IMG/VR virus record: IMGVR_UViG_3300045282_000259
Location: 1-50,318 of that record
DNA: 50,318 bases
Origin: a virus
Direction: 5' to 3' (one strand)
This document shows positions 14,474 through 21,822 of this stretch, piece after piece (position 1 is the first letter of the stretch; each line of letters begins with the position of its first letter). The notes under the pieces were generated by a model. It was not told the origin of the DNA. It saw only the letters and a program-made list of their open reading frames with translations, and ran no database searches. A program made the translations under genes and the position numbers.

Positions 14474-15796
14474 ATGCCCCAGCTTACCGTCAAACTCTGT
14501 GCCCAGCCGGTCGCCAAGCAGACCAAATACTTCGATGAAAAATGCCCCGGCCTCTATGCTGGTGTCGGCCCCAAGGGGAGGGTGACCTTCTTCTACAAGT
14601 TCTGGAACAAGCAAATCGGCAAGCAAGAAACGGTTGAGATCGGCCGCTGCGAGCAGGACCAGTTGACCGCCGAGGTCATCAATCTTGTTCGTGCCGATGC
14701 GCAGGATAGAAGTTCCAGGATCAAGCGAGGCCTGGTCAGTCAAGTCAAGGTGCGACACGTTCAACAGAGGACCGAGATCGGCGGGGCTAGCGTCGATCGC
14801 GTAATCGATGACTTCGTTGCCTACATCAGCAAGCCGGTCAAACAGCCGGACGGCGAGATGCGCCCGCGGCTGGCAAGCTGGAAAAATATCGAAGGCTTTC
14901 TGGAACGCGAAGTGCGGCCCGACATCGGCAAGTATATTGCCGCCGAGGTTACCAACAGCGACATTGCCCGCATTCAGAAACGGATCGCTATTCGCTCGAC
15001 CAGCGGCGCGCGACAAGTTCGCAGCGTCATGATTCGTCTGTTCAAGTTCGGTGCCGAGGCAGACAACCCTTATGGTCTGAAGATCAGTCCGTGCCACAAC
15101 CTGCCCAAGGTTGACAAGGAGCACCCATGTACGCGTGTTCTCAATGTCGAGGAGATCCGGACGCTATGGTGGGGCCTCGACGATCCTAGCCTGCCGTGCA
15201 TCCGGTCAGTGGCGCTCGCCATTAAGTTCGAACTGGTTTCGATGCTGCGGACTGCCGAGTTCCGCCAAGCTCGACGCAGCCAGATCGATGGCTTTGGAAC
15301 CTCGACGCCGGTCCTTCGTGTTCCAATGAAGCTTGTGAAGAAGCGCCGCGCGATCCATCAGCCGCTCAACAGTCTCGCGGTCGAGATCGTCAACGAGGCG
15401 CTCTCGTTACACAATAACGACGTGATCTTCTCGCCTCGCATGCTCGACCCGGAGGCCGTGCTGAACCGCAGCGCGCTCAACCATGCCCTCGCCGGCAAGG
15501 AGGGCCGTCCTGGAATCATCCAGCTTCTCGGCATGAAACGGTTTACCCCGCACGATCTGCGCCGCACCGCGGCGACACTAGCGAGCGATATCGGTTGCAC
15601 CGATGCCGAAATCGCCAAGTGTCTTGATCATGCCAAAGGAGCGGGCGAGAACGTCGCGGAGGTTCCGTCCGTAACCGGGCGCGTCTATATCCAGTCGGAG
15701 CACCTCGACAGAAAGCGCAAGGTTCTCAGCGCCATCGACGCTGCGTTGCGAGAGATTATTGGCCCGCGTCCAAGGAAGCTCAAAATGGTTGCTTAA
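14474..15796 (+). CDS. int: Tyrosine integrase (P4-like)
   Basis: 440 residues, ATG 14474 behind GGAG. The N-terminus (residues 1-90: YFDEKCPGLYAGVGPKGRVT) fits the DUF4102 arm-binding domain. A SAM-like core-binding domain follows (about 105-205). The catalytic domain shows R259 (SMLRTAEFRQ), a lysine-rich beta turn near 287-291, H360-x-x-R363 (PHDLRRTAATLA), H386 (CLDHAKG) and Y405 (GRVYIQSEHLDRKR). It would integrate and, with the AlpA-like protein, excise the phage. Confidence 0.93.
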   Translation: MPQLTVKLCAQPVAKQTKYFDEKCPGLYAGVGPKGRVTFFYKFWNKQIGKQETVEIGRCEQDQLTAEVINLVRADAQDRSSRIKRGLVSQVKVRHVQQRTEIGGASVDRVIDDFVAYISKPVKQPDGEMRPRLASWKNIEGFLEREVRPDIGKYIAAEVTNSDIARIQKRIAIRSTSGARQVRSVMIRLFKFGAEADNPYGLKISPCHNLPKVDKEHPCTRVLNVEEIRTLWWGLDDPSLPCIRSVALAIKFELVSMLRTAEFRQARRSQIDGFGTSTPVLRVPMKLVKKRRAIHQPLNSLAVEIVNEALSLHNNDVIFSPRMLDPEAVLNRSALNHALAGKEGRPGIIQLLGMKRFTPHDLRRTAATLASDIGCTDAEIAKCLDHAKGAGENVAEVPSVTGRVYIQSEHLDRKRKVLSAIDAALREIIGPRPRKLKMVA

Positions 15797-15812
15797 AGGG
15801 GCGGTGCCAAAA

Positions 15813-16103
15813 CTAGCGGCCCTTCTTTGGCGGCGTCGGCTTGATGTCGATGCCAGTCGTGCCCAGAAACCGCACCCCGGCAGTTTCCAGCGCACCCCGC
15901 ATCGCCGTCAAGTTATTAGGATGCGGTTCCCGCCGCCCGGCCTCAAAGTCGAGGATCGTGTTTACAGACACTTTTGCTTTGGCCGCGAGTTCAGCTTGGG
16001 TCCAACGTAGCAACGCGCGAGCTGCCATACATTGTTCTGGCGACATCACCGAATTGTAGTAACTCTTTGAAATTTCGTCAAAATTCGTTATTTTTTCCAA
16101 CAT
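15813..16103 (-). CDS. XRE-family transcription regulator
   Basis: 96 residues from ATG 16103; an internal ATG at 16046 would give a shorter 77-residue form. The HTH is MAARALLRWTQAELAAKAKV, then SVNTILDFEAGRREP. It is convergent with the integrase gene. A TATAAT box five bases before the ATG suggests a leaderless transcript, or use of the internal start. It may be a second lysogeny or host-gene regulator. Confidence 0.8.
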   Translation of the reverse strand: MLEKITNFDEISKSYYNSVMSPEQCMAARALLRWTQAELAAKAKVSVNTILDFEAGRREPHPNNLTAMRGALETAGVRFLGTTGIDIKPTPPKKGR

Positions 16104-16107
16104 GCGA

Positions 16108-16146
16108 CATTATACCACAGATTGAAATTTAATCGCATAATGCCAC
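16108..16146 (-). promoter_or_regulatory. Extended -10 promoter and direct repeats before the XRE gene
   Basis: On the minus strand TGGTATAAT ends at 16109, an extended -10 box with consensus hexamer and no good -35. Two copies of CAT(T/A)AT(A/G)CCACA lie at 16108 and 16135 on the plus strand, a possible autoregulatory site. Confidence 0.5.
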
Positions 16147-16181
16147 AAAATTTGCAATGTTCTTTATTTTATTTAGAGAGG

Positions 16182-16273
16182 CCTCGCGCCCGCCGCGCGA
16201 GGATGCCTCGTCGCACTTCCACGCGACCCAACAACGAGGCCAACTGGGAGCCGTGCGTGCGGCTCCCATTTTT
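16182..16273 (+). ncRNA. Two-hairpin transcript end: possible small RNA or leader with terminator
   Basis: CCTCGCGC-N5-GCGCGAGG (16182-16202) is a perfect 8-bp stem. At 16246-16267 GGGAGCCG and CGGCTCCC form a second stem followed by ATTTTTT, a rho-independent terminator pointing rightward. No gene lies between. Either a short RNA is made, or rightward transcription is attenuated before the 16355 operon. Confidence 0.45.
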
Positions 16274-16354
16274 TCGTTAAAAACAGAATTGACGCATTTC
16301 GCATGGAAGATCGCCCGCGTAGCCTATGCGCGCAAGCCAGGGAGGGGCGGCGGT

Positions 16355-16609
16355 ATGACCTACGATGAACATTGCAAGCTGCTCGACGTACTGGCCGAAC
16401 AGGGTTTAGCCGCGCTCGATCACGCCGACGAGGATGCCGCGCTGCTCTATGTCACCGCGCTCATCGATCTTGTGATCAGGCACGGCGATGAATTGCGTCG
16501 CGACGCGCCGCCAGTCGACCAGATAAGATTGCAGGAAATGAAGCGGCTGTTCCGGCCGATCCTGCAGGCGATCGAAGAGCGGCTGGGACCGCGCAAGTCA
16601 TGGCAGTGA
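16355..16609 (+). CDS. Small helical protein
   Basis: 84 residues from ATG 16355, behind GGGAGGGG. It starts MTYDEHCKLLDVLAEQGLAA and continues as an acidic helical protein with DQIRLQEMKRLFRPILQAIE. No motif. It is first of the rightward accessory chain and overlaps the next gene by 10 bases. Confidence 0.65.
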   Translation: MTYDEHCKLLDVLAEQGLAALDHADEDAALLYVTALIDLVIRHGDELRRDAPPVDQIRLQEMKRLFRPILQAIEERLGPRKSWQ

Positions 16610-17067
16610 TCGGCGATGATGGCGGCAAACCGAAAATGGACGAGGTCACCGAGGCGCGCCTCGAGGCGGCGATCGTGGTGGTCGCGCGCGCGATCGACAA
16701 GACCGGGGAAACAACCTGGGTGCCGCTGCTGGAAAAGCTCGAGGCTGAACTGAAGAAAATGAAAGGCGCGCGCGACGGTGTTGCGCGCGCGCGCCAGATC
16801 ACGGAAGCCTACAACGCAAAGGGGCTTGACGATGATCAGACGCGAGCAGTGCGGCTGGTGCAAATGATCCGGCCGCTGCTCGCCGGTAACCAGCCTGAAG
16901 CGGTCGGCGCCGCGCTTGGCGAACTGGTCGCGATCTTCCTCGCCGGCCATCATCCATCGACGCGCGCTGAGGCCAGGCAGACGCTGCTCGAACTGATCGA
17001 CGAACTGGTGCCGGTCTCGATCGAGGAAATGATCGAGCAAGGCCGAGTGCCCATGGAGTGGCAATGA
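16600..17067 (+). CDS. Helical hypothetical protein
   Basis: 155 residues. An alanine-rich helical protein (EARLEAAIVVVARAIDKTGE, then WVPLLEKLEAELKKMKGARD). No catalytic residues stand out. It is co-transcribed with the previous gene (10-base overlap) and coupled to the next (ATGA at 17064). Confidence 0.65.
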   Translation: MAVIGDDGGKPKMDEVTEARLEAAIVVVARAIDKTGETTWVPLLEKLEAELKKMKGARDGVARARQITEAYNAKGLDDDQTRAVRLVQMIRPLLAGNQPEAVGAALGELVAIFLAGHHPSTRAEARQTLLELIDELVPVSIEEMIEQGRVPMEWQ

Positions 17068-17324
17068 GCAACATCAAGGTTAGTTTTGTCAGCCACCAGC
17101 GCAAAGCCAAGGTTGCGCCAAATCCGCAATATCCGGATGGGATCGACATCGATTTGAGGAACGGCGCCAAACAGGGTTGTGAAACGCCGTTGCCTTATCC
17201 GGCCCAATGCTGCGGCATCCTGCTGGTTCGCTGCTCGACATGCGGCGCCAGCGCAGCAATCACGACAGCCGGTCGCGCCGACGATCCGCGCAGCGTCAAA
17301 CTGGCTTGCAAGACATGGCAATAA
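17064..17324 (+). CDS. Small protein with Cys cluster
   Basis: 86 residues. The second half carries PAQCCGILLVRCSTCGASAA and a last cysteine, a likely zinc site. The start is fixed by the ATGA overlap. The family looks like small phage proteins of unknown role. Confidence 0.65.
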   Translation: MSNIKVSFVSHQRKAKVAPNPQYPDGIDIDLRNGAKQGCETPLPYPAQCCGILLVRCSTCGASAAITTAGRADDPRSVKLACKTWQ

Positions 17325-17737
17325 ACCCGCCCAGAGCCATAGTACCTGCCGCCGTGCTGGTATGGTCCGGCCTTGCGGTGGCGGCGCTGTCGGCTCGTCA
17401 AAGCGAGCCGGTGGCGGCGCTGGCCGAGGCCGAGCCAGCTCACCCCTTTCAAGCGCGCTGGGACGACGCGACCCTGGCCGATCAGCCGTTGCTGAAGAAG
17501 CAAGATCGTCTGCCGCTGGCGACGGTGGCAGATGTCGTAGTTACTGAGCGCATCAAGCCGCCAGCCCCGGATGCGCCGGTGAGCGTGCCGCCTGTGATCC
17601 TGGTGCAGGACGACGATGACAAGTCGCCGCCTGCATCGCGACACAGGCGGCAGCACGCGGAAGTTAATACCTGCACCAAGCATCACATGAGGAAGGTCGT
17701 AGTGCGAGGCGGGAAATCATGGCGATGCAGGAAATGA
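17315..17737 (+). CDS. Exported or membrane-anchored protein with Cys/His tail
   Basis: 140 residues from ATG 17315. A hydrophobic N-terminal segment (AIVPAAVLVWSGLAVAALSA) is a signal anchor. A Pro/Ala-rich linker follows. The end is basic and Cys/His-rich: NTCTKHHMRKVVVRGGKSWR, then CRK. I have seen this type of tail in short rhizobial proteins. The stop overlaps the start of the first joint-element gene. The function is unknown. Confidence 0.6.
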   Translation: MAINPPRAIVPAAVLVWSGLAVAALSARQSEPVAALAEAEPAHPFQARWDDATLADQPLLKKQDRLPLATVADVVVTERIKPPAPDAPVSVPPVILVQDDDDKSPPASRHRRQHAEVNTCTKHHMRKVVVRGGKSWRCRK

Positions 17738-18009
17738 GTGATCTTGTAAAGCGGCTTCGCAATTTTGAAGGAATGCCTGAGGCGCAGGGATGGAATATGA
17801 TTGAAGCTGCCGACCGCATCGAGGCGCTGGAAGCGGCGCTGCGGGAGCCAACCATCGTCACCGACGAGATGGTGATGGCTGGTGCAAAAGCCATGGTCAG
17901 ACTTGGTCATGACCATCGGACAAGGGGCGAGCCGATGCCGACCCGGCTTCAAGAAGCCCGCGCCTGCCTGATCGCTCACGCCGCGCTCGATAAGGACACA
18001 GGGCAATGA
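17734..18009 (+). CDS. Joint-array gene 1: coiled-coil protein with ALDKDTGQ tail
   Basis: 91 residues, ATGA overlap at 17734. It has the helical module EAADRIEALEAALREP (residues about 25-40) and ends HAALDKDTGQ. The last 27 bases carry AAGGA and the ATGA overlap with the next gene. It belongs to the loose group of short phage accessory proteins with a coiled coil and an ARAAL end (Ea22-like in style). The function is unknown. Confidence 0.7.
   Translation: MSDLVKRLRNFEGMPEAQGWNMIEAADRIEALEAALREPTIVTDEMVMAGAKAMVRLGHDHRTRGEPMPTRLQEARACLIAHAALDKDTGQ
17981..18008 (+). repeat. Joint element, copy 1 (family 17981-22905)
   Basis: Type copy of the recurring element GCGCTCGATAAGGACACAGG plus (G)(C/A)AATGA. 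It encodes ALDKDTG(Q/K), supplies AAGGA about 9 bases before the next start and ends in the overlapping stop/start. Other copies: 18231-18265, 18483-18510, 18793-18832, 19341-19374, 20489-20520 (diverged), 20784-20822, 20993-21022, 21195-21228, 22011-22042, 22632-22666, 22870-22905, and a degenerate one at 22304-22328. Confidence 0.85.
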
Positions 18010-18278
18010 GCTTGCTGACAGAACTTCTCAAGGGCTACGCCGACCCCACGTACAAGACAGAGCTACTCGGCAAGGGAAGCCTCGATAATACAATCTCCGA
18101 TCTCTTGGAGGATGCAGTGGAGGCTGGCCATCGCATCGAAGCGCTGGAAGCCGCGCTGCGGGAGATAGCAACCACTGTCTCAACGTCGCGGGAGCCGTTT
18201 CTTATAAAGCTGGCTGTCATAGGCAATGTAGCCCGCGCCGCGCTCGATAAGGACACGGGGCAATGCCGGGAACCGTAG
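18006..18278 (+). CDS. Joint-array gene 2: coiled-coil protein with LTELLKGYADPTYK head
   Basis: 90 residues. It starts MSLLTELLKGYADPTYK; 43 bases of this head (18015-18057) recur identically at 19378-19420 in an otherwise unrelated gene. The middle has AGHRIEALEAALREI; the end is VARAALDKDTGQCREP, running past the joint by four residues. The next gene starts inside it at 18263. Confidence 0.7.
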   Translation: MSLLTELLKGYADPTYKTELLGKGSLDNTISDLLEDAVEAGHRIEALEAALREIATTVSTSREPFLIKLAVIGNVARAALDKDTGQCREP

Positions 18279-18511
18279 ACATGAGGTGGCGCAGCCCGGT
18301 TTGCGACGCGTGTCGGCGCGAAGTCGATTATGTCCGCGGCTCGGTCTGGCACGGCGACAGCCGGATTTGCACGGAATGCTTCATGCAGTGGTACGACCCC
18401 GATAACAGCACGTTCGATAATTGCGATCCGGTTGAACTCGGCAACTACATTCGCAGCAAGCACGGCTTGCCACCATTACCAGCCGCGCTCGATAAGGACA
18501 CAGGGAAATGA
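18263..18511 (+). CDS. Joint-array gene 3: zinc-ribbon protein with ALDKDTGK tail
   Basis: 82 residues. SPVCDACRREVDYVRGS, then RICTECFMQW, forms a CxxC...CxxC zinc site. It ends LPAALDKDTGK from the joint element, although its body is unrelated to the coiled-coil members. It starts in the joint with ATG 18263. The function is unknown. Confidence 0.7.
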   Translation: MPGTVDMRWRSPVCDACRREVDYVRGSVWHGDSRICTECFMQWYDPDNSTFDNCDPVELGNYIRSKHGLPPLPAALDKDTGK

Positions 18512-18792
18512 GCAACAAACATCAATTAGGTGATGCACCAATCCAGCCCGAATTTTACGTGAAGATGAATGACCTCGCCAAGGTACTCGATAAATTTTTA
18601 AATGGCGAAGCAAAGGGCAAGGACCGCAAGAACGGTTTTGTGCTGATGGTGTACGCATTTGGCAATCTAGCTAGCGGCGATGCGCGCTGCAATTACATCT
18701 CAAATGGTGCAGATCGCAGGGATGTAGTCACCTTGATGAAGGAAATGATTGCCCGTTTTGAAAGCCAGCCAAAACAATCCGGTAAGGCATGA
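18508..18792 (+). CDS. Joint-array gene 4: hypothetical protein lacking the tail
   Basis: 94 residues, ATGA start. It reads MSNKHQLGDAPIQPEFYVKM, then GFVLMVYAFGNLASGDARCN, then MKEMIARFESQ. It stops before the joint element, which follows as a separate mini reading frame (18789-18833). It is the only member with that arrangement. The function is unknown. Confidence 0.65.
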   Translation: MSNKHQLGDAPIQPEFYVKMNDLAKVLDKFLNGEAKGKDRKNGFVLMVYAFGNLASGDARCNYISNGADRRDVVTLMKEMIARFESQPKQSGKA

Positions 18793-18833
18793 TCGCCCGC
18801 GCCGCGCTCGATAAGGACGCAAGACTTTTATGA
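18789..18833 (+). CDS. Mini reading frame made only of the joint peptide (14 residues)
   Basis: ATG 18789 overlaps the upstream stop (ATGA) and the frame reads MIARAALDKDARLL. Its stop TGA overlaps the ATG of the methyltransferase gene. So even where the upstream protein ended early, the joint element keeps its own frame and the stop/start chain is unbroken. It may be translated only to pass ribosomes on. Confidence 0.5.
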   Translation: MIARAALDKDARLL

Positions 18834-19375
18834 CAATCCAGTTCAGCCGATGCTTCGCAATGCCGAACGCTGAAACATTCAGCGTTAAGCCCATTGGCGA
18901 GTTCGTGAAGCGATACCTGGCCATGACGAAGGTTAGCGTTGATCCATTCGCTTGTAACCGGGATTGGGCAACCTACACGAACGACATTAATTGCAACACG
19001 TTAGCGCAAACACACATGGATGCCGAAGAATTTCTGTTTCACTTGGCTCATCGTGGCGTGATTGCTGATTTAGTGCTGTTCGATCCACCTTATAGTCCCA
19101 GGCAGGTTTCCGAGCACTACAAAGCCGCTGGCCGCAAAGTCATTGCGGAAGATACACAGAACGGCAGACTTTATCGCCGAGTTCGTGATGCCATTGGTTG
19201 CATCGTCCGCCCTGGCGGGGTCGTGCTTTCGTTTGGCTGGCAATCGGTCGGCATGGGCATTGGTCGCGGTTATGAGCTAATTGAAACGATGCTCGTTGTT
19301 CACGGCGGTGGCCACAACGACACGATCTGTATTGCCGAAATCGCCCGCGCCGCGCTCGATAAGGAAAAAAAATGA
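18830..19375 (+). CDS. Joint-array gene 5: putative DNA adenine methyltransferase
   Basis: 181 residues. ADLVLFDPPYSPRQVSEHY contains DPPY (85-88), the amino-methyltransferase motif IV. KVSVDPFACNRDW and TNDINCNTL precede it; GGVVLSFGWQSVG follows. This fits small phage N6-adenine methyltransferase-like proteins. The C-terminus IARAALDKEKK comes from the joint element. Likely target: phage DNA, perhaps against host restriction; activity is not proven. Confidence 0.75.
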   Translation: MTIQFSRCFAMPNAETFSVKPIGEFVKRYLAMTKVSVDPFACNRDWATYTNDINCNTLAQTHMDAEEFLFHLAHRGVIADLVLFDPPYSPRQVSEHYKAAGRKVIAEDTQNGRLYRRVRDAIGCIVRPGGVVLSFGWQSVGMGIGRGYELIETMLVVHGGGHNDTICIAEIARAALDKEKK

Positions 19376-19647
19376 GACTGACAGAACTTCTCAAGGGCTA
19401 CGCCGACCCCACGTACAAGAAAGAGATCATGGGCTACGTCTTTGCTACCTCGTCATGTATCGGCTGCGGCCGACTGTTCTCGTACAACCCGCACCGCGTT
19501 CCGTCATGCAGCGCGGTGACCGGCAAGCGCGAGCCGATCTGCCTGGATTGCGTCGAGCGGGTAAACCCGGAAAGGGTGAAGAAGGGTCTCGATCCGATTG
19601 TGATCCAGCCCGACGCCTACGAGCCATTGCCGGAGGACGAGCTGTGA
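19372..19647 (+). CDS. Joint-array gene 6: zinc-binding protein with grafted LTELLKGYADPTYK head
   Basis: 91 residues. Residues 3-17 repeat the head of gene 2 with identical DNA (19378-19420). From ATG 19429 (MGYVFATSSCIGCGRLFSYN, then ICLDCVERVNPERV) the body is a known kind of phage CxxC...CxxC protein that normally starts at this Met. So the head looks grafted in frame onto a complete gene. The function of the body is unknown. Confidence 0.7.
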   Translation: MRLTELLKGYADPTYKKEIMGYVFATSSCIGCGRLFSYNPHRVPSCSAVTGKREPICLDCVERVNPERVKKGLDPIVIQPDAYEPLPEDEL

Positions 19648-20018
19648 GCGAGTGGCCGAGAAGCGAGTGGCCGAGATACTACATCCTCGTTGATCGTCTG
19701 CCGGTCGCGGTTGACTTCATGACGTGGGCACCCTGGTTCGGGAACATCGACGCCCGGCGTGTCGCGCGAACCGTTATCGACGCACACTGCTCGGTCTCAA
19801 CCGTGTTCTGCGGCTTCGACCACAATTTTGGCGGCGGCGAGCCGCTCCTGTTCGAAACTCTGATCTTCGGCGGCCCGCTCGCTCACGAGATGTGGCGCTA
19901 CTCAACCTATGCCGAGGCCGAAGGCGGGCACGCCGAAGCCGTGACGCAAGCCAAGATCGCAGCGGCCAAGATCAAATCGATTGCAGACAATGCCGGAGCG
20001 AAAAATCAGAAGCCATGA
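19644..20018 (+). CDS. Conserved phage hypothetical protein
   Basis: 124 residues from GTG 19644, overlapping the stop of the gene before. Characteristic blocks: YYILVDRLPVAVDFMTWAPW, then VSTVFCGFDHNFGGGEPLLF, then GGPLAHEMWRYSTYAEAEGG. I recognise this as a widespread phage family without known function. It has no joint tail. Confidence 0.75.
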   Translation: MSEWPRSEWPRYYILVDRLPVAVDFMTWAPWFGNIDARRVARTVIDAHCSVSTVFCGFDHNFGGGEPLLFETLIFGGPLAHEMWRYSTYAEAEGGHAEAVTQAKIAAAKIKSIADNAGAKNQKP

Positions 20019-20521
20019 GACTGTACGACCTTAAATCGCTTATCGAGTTCGCATCCGTGCAGGCGGAAAAATTCTTCCGCAGGAACGGCGTTCTATACCT
20101 GATGTATCACTGCATCAAGGCCGATGGCGAGACCGCGATCCTTACCCCGCCGCCAGACTGCGACAAGGACACGTCCGTCGCTCTGATGAAGGCGTGGTTC
20201 GCGATCGAGAACGTCGACCGCTACGTCTTCATGGACGAGGCGTGGATCGTTGATGATAGGCGCGGCCAGATCGGACTGGATATTGCGAAGGTCAAGCGCG
20301 AAGGCGTGCGCAACCATCCAGAGCGCCGCGAGATAGTGCTGTTCTCGGCTGAGAACATCCGTGGCGAGCAACTGATGGCGACACGCTTCATCTTGCGCCC
20401 GGAGGTCGGCAAGCCGAAGCTCTCGCCGCTCAAGATCGATGAGCCGTTCGACCACAGCGAGGGCCGCATGGTCGGAATGCTCAACTGGAGCGCCGTGCTC
20501 AATAAGGACGCCAGCGAATGA
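20015..20521 (+). CDS. Hypothetical protein with diverged joint tail
   Basis: 168 residues, ATGA overlap at 20015. Blocks include GVLYLMYHCIKADGETAILT, then NVDRYVFMDEAWIVDDRRGQ, then RREIVLFSAENIRGEQLMAT. It ends SAVLNKDASE, a drifted form of ALDKDxGK. No recognised domain. Confidence 0.65.
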   Translation: MRLYDLKSLIEFASVQAEKFFRRNGVLYLMYHCIKADGETAILTPPPDCDKDTSVALMKAWFAIENVDRYVFMDEAWIVDDRRGQIGLDIAKVKREGVRNHPERREIVLFSAENIRGEQLMATRFILRPEVGKPKLSPLKIDEPFDHSEGRMVGMLNWSAVLNKDASE

Positions 20522-20823
20522 GTGAACTTGTAAGACGTTTACGTAAACAGGCTTCTGACGCCATCGATTGGGATGGCGAAACGTTAAAGAGGTGGGATGA
20601 AATCCGGGGCATGATTGAAACGCGTAAGGGCAGCGACCTTCCACGGCTGATGTTCGAAGGCCTGATTGAGAATTTAACCGAACTCATAATCGAAGCCGCC
20701 GCCCGTATCGAGGCGCTGGAGACGGCGCTGCGGGAGATCGAAGATTGTCTCGACTATGTCAAAGACAAAGGCGTTGTATGGAAGATCGCCCGCGCCGCGC
20801 TCGATAAGGACAATGAGAAATGA
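20518..20823 (+). CDS. Joint-array coiled-coil protein
   Basis: 101 residues. An N-terminal helical region (MSELVRRLRKQASDAIDWDG) is followed by EAAARIEALETALREI and the tail IARAALDKDNEK. It has both shared modules of the array: the helical one and the joint. The start overlaps the upstream stop. Confidence 0.7.
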   Translation: MSELVRRLRKQASDAIDWDGETLKRWDEIRGMIETRKGSDLPRLMFEGLIENLTELIIEAAARIEALETALREIEDCLDYVKDKGVVWKIARAALDKDNEK

Positions 20824-21023
20824 ATGATGAGCATAACATCATTCAAACCGAGAATTGGCGACGGTATGCGGCTTGGGATCTGGTGCGCCAAGCCGTCATT
20901 GATTTACGCCGGGGCGGCGACATTACTGGCGTGACGACCGAGAAGATGAAGCGATTGTTTCCCGAGATTCAGACTGGGTATGAAACGCTTCGCGCCGCGC
21001 TCGATAAGGACGCGGGGAAATGA
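20820..21023 (+). CDS. Joint-array small protein
   Basis: 67 residues. It reads MNDEHNIIQTENWRRYAAWD, then LVRQAVIDLRRGGDITGVTT, and ends LRAALDKDAGK. No helical IEALEAAL module. The function is unknown. Confidence 0.65.
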   Translation: MNDEHNIIQTENWRRYAAWDLVRQAVIDLRRGGDITGVTTEKMKRLFPEIQTGYETLRAALDKDAGK

Positions 21024-21229
21024 ACGATACTCTTGTCGACCGTTTGCGTTTTCACAGCGCGACATTGGATCGATCGCTGTGCATGGAAGCCGCATCCCGC
21101 ATCGAGGCGCTGGAGGCGGCGCTGCAAAGGATTGTCGGGATAAGCGAACATTACGTCGTTATGCCGTCAGTCTTGTGTGAAGCGATACAGGGCGCCCGCG
21201 CGGCGCTCGATAAGGACGCAGGACAATGA
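21020..21229 (+). CDS. Joint-array coiled-coil protein
   Basis: 69 residues. MNDTLVDRLRFHSATLDRSL is followed by MEAASRIEALEAALQRI and the tail ARAALDKDAGQ. Both shared modules are present. ATGA overlaps at both ends. Confidence 0.7.
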   Translation: MNDTLVDRLRFHSATLDRSLCMEAASRIEALEAALQRIVGISEHYVVMPSVLCEAIQGARAALDKDAGQ

Positions 21230-21822
21230 TTGCGCTGCTCGACACCAGCCACGACCTTGACGACTGTGCCGCCGAGCTTGACTGCGCAGTAGGACAATTG
21301 CTGACGCCGCTGACCCGTTTCCGGTTACGCGATCCTGTGAGACCATGGGCGATCGACAACGGAGCCTTTGCCGGGTTCGATGTCGACGCATTCATGGCGT
21401 TGCTGGCGCGCGAGTTCGTACACCGGCAACACTGCCTGTTTGTTACCGTGCCCGACGTGGTCGGCTCGGCACGGCGAACGCTGGAAGTATTCGAACACTG
21501 GCGGGCACGACTTGGCGGCTGGCGGCTGGCACTGGCATGTCAGGACGGTCAGGAAGATCTGCCGGTGCCGTGGGGCCGGATCGATGCGGTATTCATCGGC
21601 GGCTCAACCAACTGGAAAGGCTCGCTTGCTGCGGTGCAGATCATCCGGGCGGCGCAATTGCTCGGCAAGCACGTCCACGTCGGCCGCGTCAATGACGGCG
21701 TGCGTTGGAAGCATTTCGAGCAACTCGGCGTCGATACCATCGACGGCACCGGCATTTCCCGCTACTCGAATATGCGTGAGGCGGTCGCCGACCGGCACCG
21801 GCAACTGGAATTTCAGACATGA
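21226..21822 (+). CDS. TIM-barrel-like protein, possibly tRNA-guanine-transglycosylase/DpdA-related
   Basis: 198 residues. Blocks: VRPWAIDNGAFAGFD, CLFVTVPDVVGSARRTLEVF, then LACQDGQEDLPVPWGRIDAV, FIGGSTNWKGSLAA, GKHVHVGRVND and DTIDGTGISRYS. The FIGGST-WK and HVGRVN pattern recalls the transglycosylase-like family of deazaguanine DNA modification (DpdA). I am not certain. No preQ0 synthesis gene is seen in the window. No joint tail. Confidence 0.5.
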   Translation: MIALLDTSHDLDDCAAELDCAVGQLLTPLTRFRLRDPVRPWAIDNGAFAGFDVDAFMALLAREFVHRQHCLFVTVPDVVGSARRTLEVFEHWRARLGGWRLALACQDGQEDLPVPWGRIDAVFIGGSTNWKGSLAAVQIIRAAQLLGKHVHVGRVNDGVRWKHFEQLGVDTIDGTGISRYSNMREAVADRHRQLEFQT

